Of a DNA stretch of 64,000 bases, positions 10,201 through 17,267 are shown piece by piece (position 1 is the first letter of the stretch; each line of letters starts with the position of its first letter). The notes beneath the pieces are model-generated. The model did not search any database and was not told where the DNA came from. It worked only from the letters and a program-made list of their open reading frames with translations. Origin of the DNA: a virus; the IMG/VR virus record IMGVR_UViG_3300025593_000028, positions 31,289 through 95,288 of that record; one strand, given 5' to 3'. A program made the translations under genes and the position numbers.

Positions 10201-10608
10201 GACCTCGGGCTCAGGATCAAGCAGGGCGAATCGCAGAGCGCGCAGAAACGCGCCGAAGAATACGAAGCCTTCAACGAGGCGATGCGCGGCCTCCTCGCCG
10301 GGCGGCCGTTCCTGTCGCTGAACTTTACGAACTTCATGGGCGCGCACGCGAAGGGCGGCGTCGCGCTCGTCGGCGAGAAAGGTCCGGAGCTCGCGCACAT
10401 GCCGCACGGCACCAGGATCACCGACGCGGAAGAGACCGCGCGACTGCTCAAGCCGCAGGTCACCGTCAGCGCCGAAGGCCTCTCGGAAGAATCCGGTGGA
10501 GATGAACGCGTGTACCATGTCGACGTGACGAACAACTTCCCGACGCCGCCCGCGGATCCGCACACCTGGGCGAAGCAGCAGGAGTACGAGCTCGGAGCGC
10601 TGGCGTGA
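4207..10608 (+). CDS. Tape measure protein with two embedded cell-wall hydrolase domains
   Basis: 2133 residues, longest gene of the window, ATG overlapping the TGA of the chaperone extension. Residues ~95-180 are a long hydrophobic stretch; ~190-410 and ~980-1170 are charged coiled coil; ~890-960 is a Gly/Ala-rich membrane-like segment. Residues ~1400-1500 look like a soluble lytic transglycosylase fold (LEMGEAGWDPHAQNPES with the Glu at ~1421, then YGLAQ). Residues ~1540-1640 carry an M15-type metallopeptidase signature (SYHYKGEAVD, and NHIHLAV for the last zinc ligand). The protein sets tail length and is ejected first; the two domains should open murein during DNA entry. RGGR-rich linkers separate the domains. 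Confidence 0.93.
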   Translation: MPELGKATYVVEISTREAERELGRFKKTTHRATADASRDVHRLERGWEDAGLGVRRAERDVRRFNKEQERGGRKTWIWDNKLRQFSNTINALKWPAIFALGGPAIQALASLAAGAVSVSSALVSATGGVVAMGGALVQMARGASIALNGMLGLATAAGTLLLGFNGVAGALSAMMNQYGRSGQEAESSAKAQRSAMNQVHSAIERIRTSEESLAKAHVGVADAQEELHKARREAIRDLVDLRYAAEEGRLSERQAILALDEARESAAELAKRGSGATADEQRGAILSIEQAELGLRKSRTENKRSQEDLQRGERRGVRNSEGVVSARKALIEANRNVSKTERALVQSEHNLVEQQKDAAEAMNKTGRYANTLAAKMKLLPPAAKKFVHFLWGMKPKFEELQEVSAAGMFPGMEHGLTAAMGSFERLKKVIGLTAGAIGHTSEEMGRLVGSKGFGSRLQEVGESNARIMRMLGRASVSLTDAFSVLAKAGAPLNEWLGGLVKKWAEQYDAQKHAEASSGRLAKRFSMIKSIIKAVGGTIWNFGHVFLTVMEAGQHAGLGLWRSIDKWSKGLREGVESVSGRKSLSAYFERSAKALRLVGKLFMNLLGTVVNVGSASRKTGMELLRMLNHAAEGWKKWTESFHGKNEMKAYFEHTKPDVVESGRLVAALGSAIVELNQRGTVAPLLRELRVKLLPALTELIGNFTSDLAPAVINVLVELMGIVGQLSKASGGLSAAFQIIAGGLRIINGILQNPILRQLASWTLAFAALAKAGLMVREAFLGSALSQVMSRIRSIGAESSAAAGEMSAAETEKTAAVERTNAALREQEVLMSREEAVAMYGPYAGNKYADKQGLPATTWRGKYAGAKNMARGIPGRARNVGRSALGFARRNSGSIIGGGLLVGGSYAGSAVGGTAGSIIGGAATGAGLGAMFAPESLGLSIPIGAAAGALAAGIGALTSGGSSLGKAQKKLIGYARRVNQTFGEATSSAARLTEAQKRVSQAGDEEHHATKRLTKAERKLNELRHSNHKDSHAVVKAEFNVARARWSQVQALRKLHASEEVQRAGEHATRASIVKGYAATKLAIAAEEKHRKHLEERARTEGWTKEVTEKMGKTIKRITGYREKEAQLTKVAGQISDGFRKKVESMTSAQAKYGRSGVVLTDQLKEQREKLRDMKTHGLDYVGSGYQQLRDEAHKTETKLQEFLRNTSPKLAKFSETGSTHIKGLSGAFEGMSEATREALEALGVNVNKILLKLGVDKLAPPHLKHLRGRAAAEAHHHMQPGNPFTLGRQRGGHIDMGAPAGDSVPAMLEKDEYVLNRKAVRKVGVHNLDRLNFGEAPRFGFQQGGFVISEPQLSGGTKGLREAGQSGVHRATKAARHYVNKFWGGKKGIGGLQVKTGPIQQMARTLVSRTFGPGQWNSFNALEMGEAGWDPHAQNPESTAYGLAQNLYPATYPPAGRPGSRAPLLEQAKAQLQWMVRYIKERYGDPKTAYATWLGRSPHWYQRGGRVRGYQRGGRVRLQSGGQPTASASSWSGVGAGGLHTGIHNLASYVMSKFGGLSVTSTTGGEHEPNSYHYKGEAVDLANSSTSYMDKAAGWISGNLTSALTEGIHNPDLSVKYGKGVPSSYWGPETWAGHKNHIHLAVDHPWSRPSSPASGSGASAAERGFTKPKEKLPDHTTAKIPTGGVGPGKGGHAVAGYSETSVSTDKVKLPPLPKNAMGCTKQIASMRSLLNMYNTAAKQTKNEPAKRAYLENARVVRGRISALIKLRAKFIRSEKIRKITTAIKRAAAFEYWNGGELVKEGLLEQLEKKWTAAEEYAGRVTDLEPTEEADALSYIRAQEEPAYKAVLGVEGDWRNALVQAKESGTQKAGVEWPGKITDLRGKVSHQKDRIKEITEKIKEILGYKKDHPEAWEKQKGRIPGLKNERDDLRGKIEVERATMGALREAITQTYGETIPDWESMMEGVQGASGPWGVIAPLPASPDANAGFGGDIWATQMAIRDLGLRIKQGESQSAQKRAEEYEAFNEAMRGLLAGRPFLSLNFTNFMGAHAKGGVALVGEKGPELAHMPHGTRITDAEETARLLKPQVTVSAEGLSEESGGDERVYHVDVTNNFPTPPADPHTWAKQQEYELGALA

Positions 10609-11423
10609 GTGACCTCGGCGTAGACTACGGCGTGCCCTTCGTGCTCGAAGGGCCAGACGGCACCCGAGCCGTCTTCAACGACGACTCAGACGAAGACTAC
10701 GTCGGGATCCTCGGGGAGGAATCCTCGGGGCTCGACTCGGCGGAAGTGCGTGAAAACGCTCAGGACGCGACCGAAGCGGACGGCGGCGTGCACGGCAACT
10801 TCTACTACGGCCGGCGCCCGGTGATCCTCGCGGGCACCGTCGTGGCCGACTCGCTGTCGGATCGCAGGTCGAAGATCACCAAGCTGAAACGCGCGTCGAA
10901 CGCGCTCAGGGAAGACTCCTCGCTGACGTGGGAACCGCCGAGCGGCCCAGAAGTCGCGCTGTCGCTGCGCCGGCAGCAGCCAATACGCGTGACGGGCGGC
11001 GTGGTGAAGAGCTTCCAGGTGCCGCTAGTCTCAGCTAGCGCGTTCATCGAGAGCGTGGCGACCCACACGAAAGAATTCGCCGAAAACAAAGTCGCGTTCT
11101 CGGTGGAAAACGCGGGCGACGCGGAAGCGGCCCCCACGGTCGTGCTCGACGGCCCCATGACGAACCCGAGCATCATCAACAAAACCACCGGCAAGACGCT
11201 GAAGATCTCAGAATCGTGGCTCAAAGAAGAAACAGTCACGATCGACTTCAAGAACCACTCCATCAGCTTCAACGGAGAAGAAGACTACAACCTCTTGAAC
11301 TTCTCGGAAAGCACCTGGTGGAAGCTCGCTCCCGGATCGAACTCGATAGAAGTCTCGGCGTCTGTGTTCCTGCCAGGAGAAGGGGCGAAGATCACCGTGG
11401 AATGGAAGGACGCCTGGGTCTGA
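10605..11423 (+). CDS. Distal tail protein (Dit-like)
   Basis: 272 residues, GTG overlapping the tape measure stop. N-terminal half has the Dit pattern (DSAEVRENAQDATEADGGVHG, then FYYGRRPVILAGTVVAD, as in 'gr.i.l.G.i'), linking the tube to the tip. The C-terminal half ends with a galectin-like stretch (STWWKLAPGSNSIEVSAS ... WKDAWV), the usual close of siphovirus Dit proteins. Ring-forming hub at the tail end; first of the tail tip genes. Confidence 0.85.
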   Translation: MSDLGVDYGVPFVLEGPDGTRAVFNDDSDEDYVGILGEESSGLDSAEVRENAQDATEADGGVHGNFYYGRRPVILAGTVVADSLSDRRSKITKLKRASNALREDSSLTWEPPSGPEVALSLRRQQPIRVTGGVVKSFQVPLVSASAFIESVATHTKEFAENKVAFSVENAGDAEAAPTVVLDGPMTNPSIINKTTGKTLKISESWLKEETVTIDFKNHSISFNGEEDYNLLNFSESTWWKLAPGSNSIEVSASVFLPGEGAKITVEWKDAWV

Positions 11424-12637
11424 TGTGGACGTTCATCTTGACCAAACTCGACTGCACGAAGATCGGGGAGGTGCTGAACGCCAGCGAGCGATCGCTAGAG
11501 CTCAGGCTCAACGGTGCATCCACGGCATCTTTCACAATCAGATCTGACAGCGACCTCATCCCGAATCTGTTCGGGGAAGACACGCTGCTGCAGGTGTGGC
11601 AAGACAAGACGATCAGGTTCCACGGCTTCGTAGTCTCCACGCAGATGTCCGGCACCGAAGAGCAGGGCCTGACTGTGTCTGTTAACGCGATTGATCCCGC
11701 TTGGAGGCTCAGCAAGCGAGTGATGGACCCAGACGGAGAAGGGTTGAACTATGAAGGACAGCCGTCCTTCATCGCAGCTGCCATCATCGATCGTCTAAAC
11801 CACGACAGCGAAGAGTACCCAGACCGTAGAGACACAAGAATCAGCGTGAGCGGCGGGGCGCTGTCAGAAACTCCGCCAAGCATTCCTTACCAGGTGCTAC
11901 CGTTCGACACAGCCCTCAAGGGAGTGACAGATATGGCGCACCAGATCGGAGGCTTCGATTGGAGGATCGCGCCACTAGAGGGTGAACTTGATACAAGCAG
12001 CAGAATCACTGGTACTTCAGCTCAGCTAGGTGTAGAACCACCGATCACTGACGGAGGAGAGGAAGGAGAACTTCTAAAGATCGGTTACTTTTCTGCATTG
12101 AGTCACAGCTATCCGACCTTCGAAAAGTCAGAAACTGTGTTCTTCGAGCATGGGTTTGGTAAGCATAACATCTCGTCGATCAACTATAAGCGCGATCTAG
12201 AAGACATGGTGAACAAGGCGTACCACCTTCCCGACGAGGGTCTTGTCGCAGAAGGTGGTCACGCAAAGAACGTGCTCTTCAAGCGCGACCTCACCGCGAT
12301 GTGGGAACACAGTGGTCTGTTCGAAGAAGTAGCGGATGCACCCGGGTTGAACAGCGATGACCTGCGCAACGCGTGGTTGGAAGAAGTGATCAGGGTGAAA
12401 AAGAACCCGCGCTACGTAGTAGATGCCACCCTCAGGACCGATGACGGCACCGGCCAGGTACCGTCGATCGGAGACGATTTCTTCCTCGGGGACCGAGTTA
12501 CGATCAGATCCAAGATCGCCGACAGAGCTCTGTTCTCGGGAGTCGTGCGTGTGTACAGCATCTCTGTATCGCTCGACGAAAGCGGCAATGCAGAAGTATC
12601 GCCGACATTCCTCGACGAAGAAGGCAGCAGCCTCTAA
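11423..12637 (+). CDS. Tail tip hub protein (Tal / gp27-like)
   Basis: 404 residues; ATG 11423 overlaps the Dit stop (TGATG). Domains look like the gp27/Tal fold: N-terminal barrel (LELRLNGASTASFTI, VWQDKTIRFHGFVVS), a middle segment (FIAAAIIDRLN; YQVLPFDTALKGVTDMA), and a C-terminal barrel (VPSIGDDFFLGDRVTIRS ... VVRVYSISVSLDESG). Such hubs form the trimeric closing piece of the tail. From about 11640 to 12400 the codons are visibly less GC-rich than in the flanking tape measure, hinting at exchange in the host-contact part. Confidence 0.83.
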   Translation: MWTFILTKLDCTKIGEVLNASERSLELRLNGASTASFTIRSDSDLIPNLFGEDTLLQVWQDKTIRFHGFVVSTQMSGTEEQGLTVSVNAIDPAWRLSKRVMDPDGEGLNYEGQPSFIAAAIIDRLNHDSEEYPDRRDTRISVSGGALSETPPSIPYQVLPFDTALKGVTDMAHQIGGFDWRIAPLEGELDTSSRITGTSAQLGVEPPITDGGEEGELLKIGYFSALSHSYPTFEKSETVFFEHGFGKHNISSINYKRDLEDMVNKAYHLPDEGLVAEGGHAKNVLFKRDLTAMWEHSGLFEEVADAPGLNSDDLRNAWLEEVIRVKKNPRYVVDATLRTDDGTGQVPSIGDDFFLGDRVTIRSKIADRALFSGVVRVYSISVSLDESGNAEVSPTFLDEEGSSL

Positions 12638-15042
12638 TGCCCAGGGATCCGAAGGACATCACAGCAAGTGGTCCGAGGAAGCGAGCACGCAAGATCGCTA
12701 TCCTCGGAGACAAAGTGTTCCCATCGAACGGCGGGCACTTCACCACGAACTACATTATCACCGGCAAAAACGTAGACGAAGAAACGCTATCCGGAAGCCA
12801 CATCGTCACGGAAACGTTGGACGCTAGGACGATCGCTGCGAACGCGATCACGGCGGGCAAGATCGAAGCCGGGGCTATCACCGCCGAAAAAATCGCCGCC
12901 AACGCGGTGCTAGCAGAAAACATCTTCGCTGGAGCGGTGACCACCGAAAAACTTGCGGCGGGGGCGGTCACCGCCGAAAAGATCGCCGCAGGCACCATCG
13001 TCGCGGCCAACATCGAAGCCGGGACGATCACAGCCGAACTGATCGCAGCAGAAGCGATCACCACCGAAAAGCTCTTCGCCGAAGCCGTGGTCGCGTCGAA
13101 GATCGCCGCGGGTGCGATCACCGCCGGGAAGATCTCTGCGGGATCGATCGAAACCTCGCACCTGAAAGCCGAAGCGGTCACCGCAGAAAAGATCAAAGCC
13201 GACTCGATCACGGCCGGGCAGATCGCAGCGGAAGCGATCACGACCTCCGAGTTGGCCGCCAACTCGGTCACCTCCGCGAAGATCGCGGCGGCGACCATCA
13301 CCGGCAGCGACATCGCAGCCTCGACGGTGACGGCGACCAACATCACGATCACCGAACTGTCCGCACTGAGCGCCGACCTCGGTACGATCACGGCCGGCAC
13401 CGTCACGGGCGCAACGCTGCGCACCGCAGAATCCGGCACCCGCTGGGAAGTCAATACAGAAGCGATGCGTGCGTACAGCGGCGCCACTCCCGTGCTGGAC
13501 TTCGACCTCGAAACCGGAAACCTAAAAATCAAGGGGACCATCGAAGAAGGGTCCACGATCCCGGCCGGCTCGATCACCGGGGTGCTCACGAGCGAACAGA
13601 TCGAATCGCTCGAAGCCGCGAAGATCACCGGCAAGCTCACGGGCGCACAAGTCAATGTGCCTAGCTTGATTTTCGACATCGTCGCCGCAGTGCCCGCCGA
13701 AGGCCAGGCCGCGATGAGTGAAGAAACAGCCGAACCGTATGAATGGCGGCTGAAACCCAGCGAAGCGAAATATCTCGCGATCCGCGACATCGACAAGTCT
13801 GGCAGGGAACTCGACGCGCTGTTCCAGCAGTTCGCATCCTCGGGTGAACCGTTCAAGGCACAGATATTGCTAACCAGTGCGTCTGATCCATCACGCTATG
13901 CACTATTCAACGTCAAAGGCAAAACCGAAAACATTGGTTCGCTGTATTACCGCTGGGAAATCGAATTATCCAAAGGCGTGGCAGAATTCGAATCTGGCGA
14001 GGAACTCTACTTCGAATTGAAGTCGGGGGCCGTTGTAGCTGAATCAATCACCGCCGGATACGTCGCAGCGGGGGCCATCACCACCGCGAAGCTGACGGCC
14101 TCCGCTGTCACCGCAGAAAAGATCGCCGCGAGCGCAGTCGAAGCGTCGAAGATCAAAGCCGAAGCGGTGGAAGCCTCCAAGATCAAATCGGAAGCCATCG
14201 AAACGTCGAAGTTGAAGGCCAACGCCGTGACGGCCGCCAAGATCGCGGCCTCCACCATCACCGCGACGCAGATCGCCGGGGAAACGATTACCGGCGCGAA
14301 GATCGCGGCTGGGACTATCACCGCCGCGAAGCTGTCCGTCGAAACCCTCTCCGCCATCAGCGCCAACCTGGGGACGGTTACTGCTGGGACGATCAAATCT
14401 GTGAACATAGAAGGCGGCAGTATCACCGGCGCGGCAATCCAGATCGACGCCGCGAGCAGTGAAGGCGTAGGAGAAGGCAGCAACAAACTTCGCTGGATGG
14501 ATGGCGCACTCGCGCGCGGTGAACTTTACACTTTCTCCAGCGGCTTTGGACTGAGCCACCTACAGATCAGGACTAACACTAGCGGTGGTACCTACGAGAC
14601 GCTGATGCGTAACATTGCTAATCCTACTGCGGCCGAAGCGTGGATCGACTTCAGCGCGAACAATAATCCGCGCACAATCGTCAATCAGAGCGGCGGGTCA
14701 ACCTTCGTCCAAGTCAGCACCAATCCGGGATACGTCGGTAACAATTACAGCAGCGCACCACAGGTCGGCATGATCTGGGGCAAAATCGGCCCGAGCGGCG
14801 AAAAGATTGATGGCTTGACCGAATTTTTCACAGTTAGTCACACCACGACCGGGCGCTACACGATCAGCTTCGTCGCCCCGTTTAAGACTTCCCCGGTTAT
14901 TATGCTCACGCGGTCTGGCGGGGAAGGGCAGTACGGCTTCAGCACCTACGGGGCGTTGACCAAAGAATCGTTCGCTGCGTATATTCGTAACTCAGGTGGC
15001 ACGCTCGCCAACGAATATTGGGCGTTCATTGCAATCGGATAA
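12637..15042 (+). CDS. Tail fibre / tip protein with decapeptide repeats
   Basis: 801 residues. Two blocks (about residues 60-235 and 465-590) are built from degenerate ten-residue repeats of the type A(I/V)TAEKIAAG, each block ending in the same cap (LSALSADLGTITAGT / LSAISANLGTVTAGT). Such repeats form trimeric beta-prism or helix shafts. Between them lies a non-repeat domain (about 325-465). The last ~150 residues form a different, lower-GC domain (TVSHTTTGRYTISFVAPFK ... YWAFIAIG) resembling H-type lectin or gp53-like receptor-binding tips. Likely receptor-binding fibre. Confidence 0.85.
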   Translation: MPRDPKDITASGPRKRARKIAILGDKVFPSNGGHFTTNYIITGKNVDEETLSGSHIVTETLDARTIAANAITAGKIEAGAITAEKIAANAVLAENIFAGAVTTEKLAAGAVTAEKIAAGTIVAANIEAGTITAELIAAEAITTEKLFAEAVVASKIAAGAITAGKISAGSIETSHLKAEAVTAEKIKADSITAGQIAAEAITTSELAANSVTSAKIAAATITGSDIAASTVTATNITITELSALSADLGTITAGTVTGATLRTAESGTRWEVNTEAMRAYSGATPVLDFDLETGNLKIKGTIEEGSTIPAGSITGVLTSEQIESLEAAKITGKLTGAQVNVPSLIFDIVAAVPAEGQAAMSEETAEPYEWRLKPSEAKYLAIRDIDKSGRELDALFQQFASSGEPFKAQILLTSASDPSRYALFNVKGKTENIGSLYYRWEIELSKGVAEFESGEELYFELKSGAVVAESITAGYVAAGAITTAKLTASAVTAEKIAASAVEASKIKAEAVEASKIKSEAIETSKLKANAVTAAKIAASTITATQIAGETITGAKIAAGTITAAKLSVETLSAISANLGTVTAGTIKSVNIEGGSITGAAIQIDAASSEGVGEGSNKLRWMDGALARGELYTFSSGFGLSHLQIRTNTSGGTYETLMRNIANPTAAEAWIDFSANNNPRTIVNQSGGSTFVQVSTNPGYVGNNYSSAPQVGMIWGKIGPSGEKIDGLTEFFTVSHTTTGRYTISFVAPFKTSPVIMLTRSGGEGQYGFSTYGALTKESFAAYIRNSGGTLANEYWAFIAIG

Positions 15043-15060
15043 TAAGAAACGCGACTAGAC

Positions 15061-15089
15061 TTGCCCCACAACCCCACATCGTGTAGAAT
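15061..15089 (+). promoter_or_regulatory. Promoter for lysis cassette (TTGCCC-17-TAGAAT)
   Basis: TTGCCC (15061-15066), 17-base spacer, TAGAATCT (15084-15091). Best -35/-10 pair on the plus strand. Start near 15097 would give a 22-base leader with AAGGAGG before ATG 15119. Confidence 0.65.
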
Positions 15090-15118
15090 CTACCAACCCA
15101 ACAGTCTAAGGAGGACAC

Positions 15119-15334
15119 ATGGCAGCACGGCCTAAGAAGAAACCCAAGCCCAAGAGCAGTGACAAGTCTACCGGAGCCCAAGAAGAGCAGACCCCCGACG
15201 GGGTGCTTGTGGTCGTAGACGACGGGGGCCAGCTGCAGGCGCAGCCGGTCGGCGACGTCAAGCCCGCAGAGGTGCCGACGATTCTCCGCGTAGCTGCCAA
15301 AGGCGTCGAGGACGCGATGATCGACGCGGGCTAG
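15119..15334 (+). CDS. Small Lys/Pro-rich protein, hypothetical
   Basis: 71 residues from ATG 15119 behind a perfect AAGGAGG. Residues 2-18 are a Lys/Pro-rich basic tail (RPKKKPKPKSSDK); the rest has VLVVVDDGGQLQ and a short C-terminal helix. Not recognised. Sits between the fibre and the holin with its own promoter; possibly a tail or lysis accessory. Confidence 0.8.
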   Translation: MAARPKKKPKPKSSDKSTGAQEEQTPDGVLVVVDDGGQLQAQPVGDVKPAEVPTILRVAAKGVEDAMIDAG

Positions 15335-15350
15335 GACTGGCTTCCAGTCC
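15334..15350 (+). terminator. Hairpin GGACTGG-CTT-CCAGTCC
   Basis: Perfect 7-bp stem with a 3-base loop beginning on the last base of the stop codon of the preceding gene; no T-run follows. Terminator-like, immediately before the holin promoter. Confidence 0.5.
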
Positions 15351-15359
15351 CATCTCGGG

Positions 15360-15365
15360 TAAGAT
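15360..15365 (+). promoter_or_regulatory. -10 box TAAGAT(CT) upstream of holin
   Basis: TAAGATCTACGA then GTG at 15372. The GTG opens an 8-codon frame (MSKNQGGS, 15372-15398) whose last codons carry the AGGAGG site of the holin and whose TGA overlaps the holin ATG. Confidence 0.55.
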
Positions 15366-15371
15366 CTACGA

Positions 15372-15398
15372 GTGAGCAAGAACCAAGGAGGATCATGA
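15372..15398 (+). CDS. Possible 8-codon leader peptide MSKNQGGS
   Basis: GTG at 15372 lies 6 bases after TAAGAT, the leaderless arrangement seen for other late genes. The frame ends in TCATGA, overlapping the holin ATG at 15395. The codons for Gln-Gly-Gly encode the holin Shine-Dalgarno. Translation of this frame would control access to the holin site. Could be chance; conservation in relatives would decide. Confidence 0.3.
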   Translation: MSKNQGGS

Positions 15399-15724
15399 GC
15401 CTAGCTCAGTATCGCAAGCTCGCGGTCTCGGTGGTGTCGTTCGGGGCGGCTGCGGTCGCGCTGTTCATCACCACTGACCCGGGGCTGAACGCAGCGCTCG
15501 TGTCCCTCGTCGGCGCCGGTTTCGGCGTCGTGGCGGTATTCGCCGCGAAGAACCACACGCCAGACGACCTCTCGAAGGCCGTCGCGCAGCTGCAGGGCGC
15601 CGCCCTGTCGGTGGCTGGCTTCTTCGTGACGGTCCCCACCACGCTGCCCGAGAAGCTGGCCGTGCTGTCTGCGGCCGCGGTCTCGGTCATCGGCGTCTAC
15701 TGGGCGAGGAACGAACCGTCGTGA
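15395..15724 (+). CDS. Holin, putative
   Basis: 109 residues behind AAGGAGG. Three hydrophobic segments: about residues 8-27, 31-52 and 66-108 (the last could be one or two spans), separated by a short polar loop (AKNHTPDDLSK). Small multi-span protein directly upstream of two endolysin genes, so it most likely forms the membrane hole that releases the lysins at the end of infection. Ends in GTGA overlap with the next frame. Confidence 0.75.
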   Translation: MSLAQYRKLAVSVVSFGAAAVALFITTDPGLNAALVSLVGAGFGVVAVFAAKNHTPDDLSKAVAQLQGAALSVAGFFVTVPTTLPEKLAVLSAAAVSVIGVYWARNEPS

Positions 15725-15903
15725 GTGGACGGGGGTGCCCGAGCGGATGCCTGGGCACCCCCGTCGCTCGCTTCGATGCCCCGCGCAGGAGGCTCCACTT
15801 CTCGGTGCTCTGCGACAAGTGCGGCCACAGACTGAGCACGCCGGCCCCGCCCCAGGACTACTCGCCGGACCCGAAGCTCGGCCCAGGGATCAGCAGACCA
15901 TAG
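15721..15903 (+). CDS. Small cysteine-pair protein, uncertain
   Basis: 60 residues from GTG 15721 overlapping the holin TGA. Two Cys pairs (CPSGC and CDKCG) suggest a zinc ribbon. Against it being a gene: its 5' end is also a perfect 10-bp hairpin (15731-15762). Its TAG is the first triplet of the -10 box of the next gene. No family recognised. Confidence 0.45.
   Translation: MSGRGCPSGCLGTPVARFDAPRRRLHFSVLCDKCGHRLSTPAPPQDYSPDPKLGPGISRP
15731..15762 (+). terminator. Strong GC hairpin, 10-bp perfect stem
   Basis: GGGGGTGCCC (15731-15740), 12-base loop, GGGCACCCCC (15753-15762), seven bases after the holin stop. No T-run follows. Either a tailless terminator or an RNA structure between holin and lysin. 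Confidence 0.5.
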
Positions 15904-15906
15904 GAT
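15901..15906 (+). promoter_or_regulatory. Leaderless-type -10 box TAGGAT(CT)
   Basis: TAGGATCTGCTCG-ATG: 7 bases between box and ATG 15914, no Shine-Dalgarno. Nearly identical to the box before 2296. Confidence 0.6.
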
Positions 15907-15913
15907 CTGCTCG

Positions 15914-16552
15914 ATGGCCACGAACGGTCGCCTGAGCAAGTCCGAACTCGCCCCGATCCCCGGGGGAGAACTGCGCAAGGACGCGGCAGCGGCTTGGAAC
16001 GCCCCAGGCGGGCCCGCAGACGCCGGCCTGCGCCCGACCGGGTCGATGTCGAGCTACAGGACCTACGACGAGCAGGTCTACCTCTACAAGCTCTACCTGG
16101 AAGGGAAGGGCGCGCTCGCAGCCGTGCCGGGCACGTCGAACCACGGCTGGGGAGTCGCCGTGGATCTCGCCGAGCCGTGGATGCGCGACTGGATCGACCA
16201 GCACGGCGCCAGGTACGGCTGGAAGAAGACCGAAGCTCTCAGCGAGTGGTGGCACGTGAACTACGTCGGAGGGGTGCACTTCCCGACGTTCAGGCCCCTG
16301 TCTTACCCGCGGTCGCGCGGGCGCAGGGTCGTGCGCTACACGAAACGACTGAAGTTCATCCGCAAGCGCAACGGACAGCGCTACATCAAGCGCTGGTACT
16401 GGCGCTTCAAGAAGCCCGTCCGCTGGGCCGTGAAGGACTTCCAGCGCGACCACGGGCTCAAGGATGACGGGGTGATCGGGGCCAAGACAGGATCTAAGAT
16501 CGACGCTGTGTTCCGCCGTCAGTGGCGACGCAGGAAGGTGGGGAAGCGGTGA
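15914..16552 (+). CDS. Endolysin 1: M15 (VanY-like) peptidase with peptidoglycan-binding domain
   Basis: 212 residues. Residues ~40-120 carry the M15 zinc peptidase pattern: SSYRTYDEQ, SNHGWGVAVDL (His and Asp ligands near 76-83) and EWWHVNY (last His near 112). These enzymes cut D-Ala-D-Ala or L-Ala-D-Glu bonds in murein. The C-terminal part has a PG_binding_1 repeat (AVKDFQRDHGLKDDGVIGAKT near 175-195) and a very basic tail. Leaderless-type start. Overlaps the second lysin by GTGA, so the two are co-translated. Confidence 0.88.
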   Translation: MATNGRLSKSELAPIPGGELRKDAAAAWNAPGGPADAGLRPTGSMSSYRTYDEQVYLYKLYLEGKGALAAVPGTSNHGWGVAVDLAEPWMRDWIDQHGARYGWKKTEALSEWWHVNYVGGVHFPTFRPLSYPRSRGRRVVRYTKRLKFIRKRNGQRYIKRWYWRFKKPVRWAVKDFQRDHGLKDDGVIGAKTGSKIDAVFRRQWRRRKVGKR

Positions 16553-17172
16553 ACAAGCAGGTCAGGGAGCTGGAGGCCGAGTGGGAGAAGCTCGCGAGCG
16601 CGCGCAAGCGCCAGCTAGAGCTCTACAAGAAGACCGGCCTCCGCGGGCACGCGAGGCTGGCCGCCGAGATCGGCAAGAAGATGAAGAGGGTCCGCACCAA
16701 GATCAAGAAGGCGGAAGAGATGCCCACCTGGAAGCTCGCGTGGGCCGCGCGGTTCGTCGCCAAGTGGGAGGGACTGCTGCTCACCTCGTACCTAGACACG
16801 ATCGCCTCGCCGCCGGTCTGGACCATCGGCTACGGGCACACCGGGCCAGACGTGGGCCCGGGGCAGAAGATCTCGAAGGCACGCGCGCTGGTCCTCCTGA
16901 CGCGGGACCTGCGCACCGCCGCACGGGCCGTCGCCCGCGACGTCAGCGTGCCGCTCACTACGCGCCAGCGGATCGCGCTCATCTCGATCTACTTCAACGT
17001 CGGAGCAGGGGCGATGGGCGCGTCGACGCTGGTGCGGAAGCTGAACGCGAAGGACTATCACGGGGCCGCGGACGAGTTCCTGCAGTGGGACCACGCAGGC
17101 GGGGTAGTCGTCCAAGGCCTCCTGAACAGGCGCCGGGCGGAGCGCTGGATGTTCCTGCATTCTGGCCGCTAA
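16549..17172 (+). CDS. Endolysin 2: GH24 (T4-type) lysozyme
   Basis: 207 residues from GTG 16549 (AGGAAGG upstream). The first ~55 residues are a basic coiled coil (LEAEWEKLASARKRQ ... IKKAEE), unusual for lysozymes and perhaps a wall-binding or multimerising arm. The catalytic domain follows: KWEG with the catalytic Glu near 73, SYLDTI, and IGYGHTG. It ends with the typical GVVVQGLLNRRRAERWMF block. Cleaves the MurNAc-GlcNAc bond. Works with the M15 lysin encoded just upstream. Confidence 0.9.
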   Translation: MNKQVRELEAEWEKLASARKRQLELYKKTGLRGHARLAAEIGKKMKRVRTKIKKAEEMPTWKLAWAARFVAKWEGLLLTSYLDTIASPPVWTIGYGHTGPDVGPGQKISKARALVLLTRDLRTAARAVARDVSVPLTTRQRIALISIYFNVGAGAMGASTLVRKLNAKDYHGAADEFLQWDHAGGVVVQGLLNRRRAERWMFLHSGR

Positions 17173-17196
17173 ACCGTGGTCTAGCCTGGGTGCTCA

Positions 17197-17243
17197 CGAG
17201 AGGGCATAGAACCGGCTGAGTCCCGGTCCTTGAGCCTCTCTCG
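17197..17243 (+). other. Imperfect two-tier hairpin between lysin and next gene
   Basis: The 135-base gap after the lysozyme holds GAGAGG (17198-17203) pairing with CCTCTC (17235-17240), enclosing ACCGG/CCGGT (17211-17215 with 17223-17227). No T-run. Could end the lysis transcript. Confidence 0.35.
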
Positions 17244-17267
17244 GGCCCAGTGGCTCCGCGGATGTGG

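Noticed and set aside
12829-14400. Possible tandem DNA repeat or CRISPR-like array in the fibre gene
   Set aside because: The regularity is at the protein level (ten-residue repeats); the DNA copies vary in sequence and there are no spacers. No CRISPR array was seen anywhere in the window.
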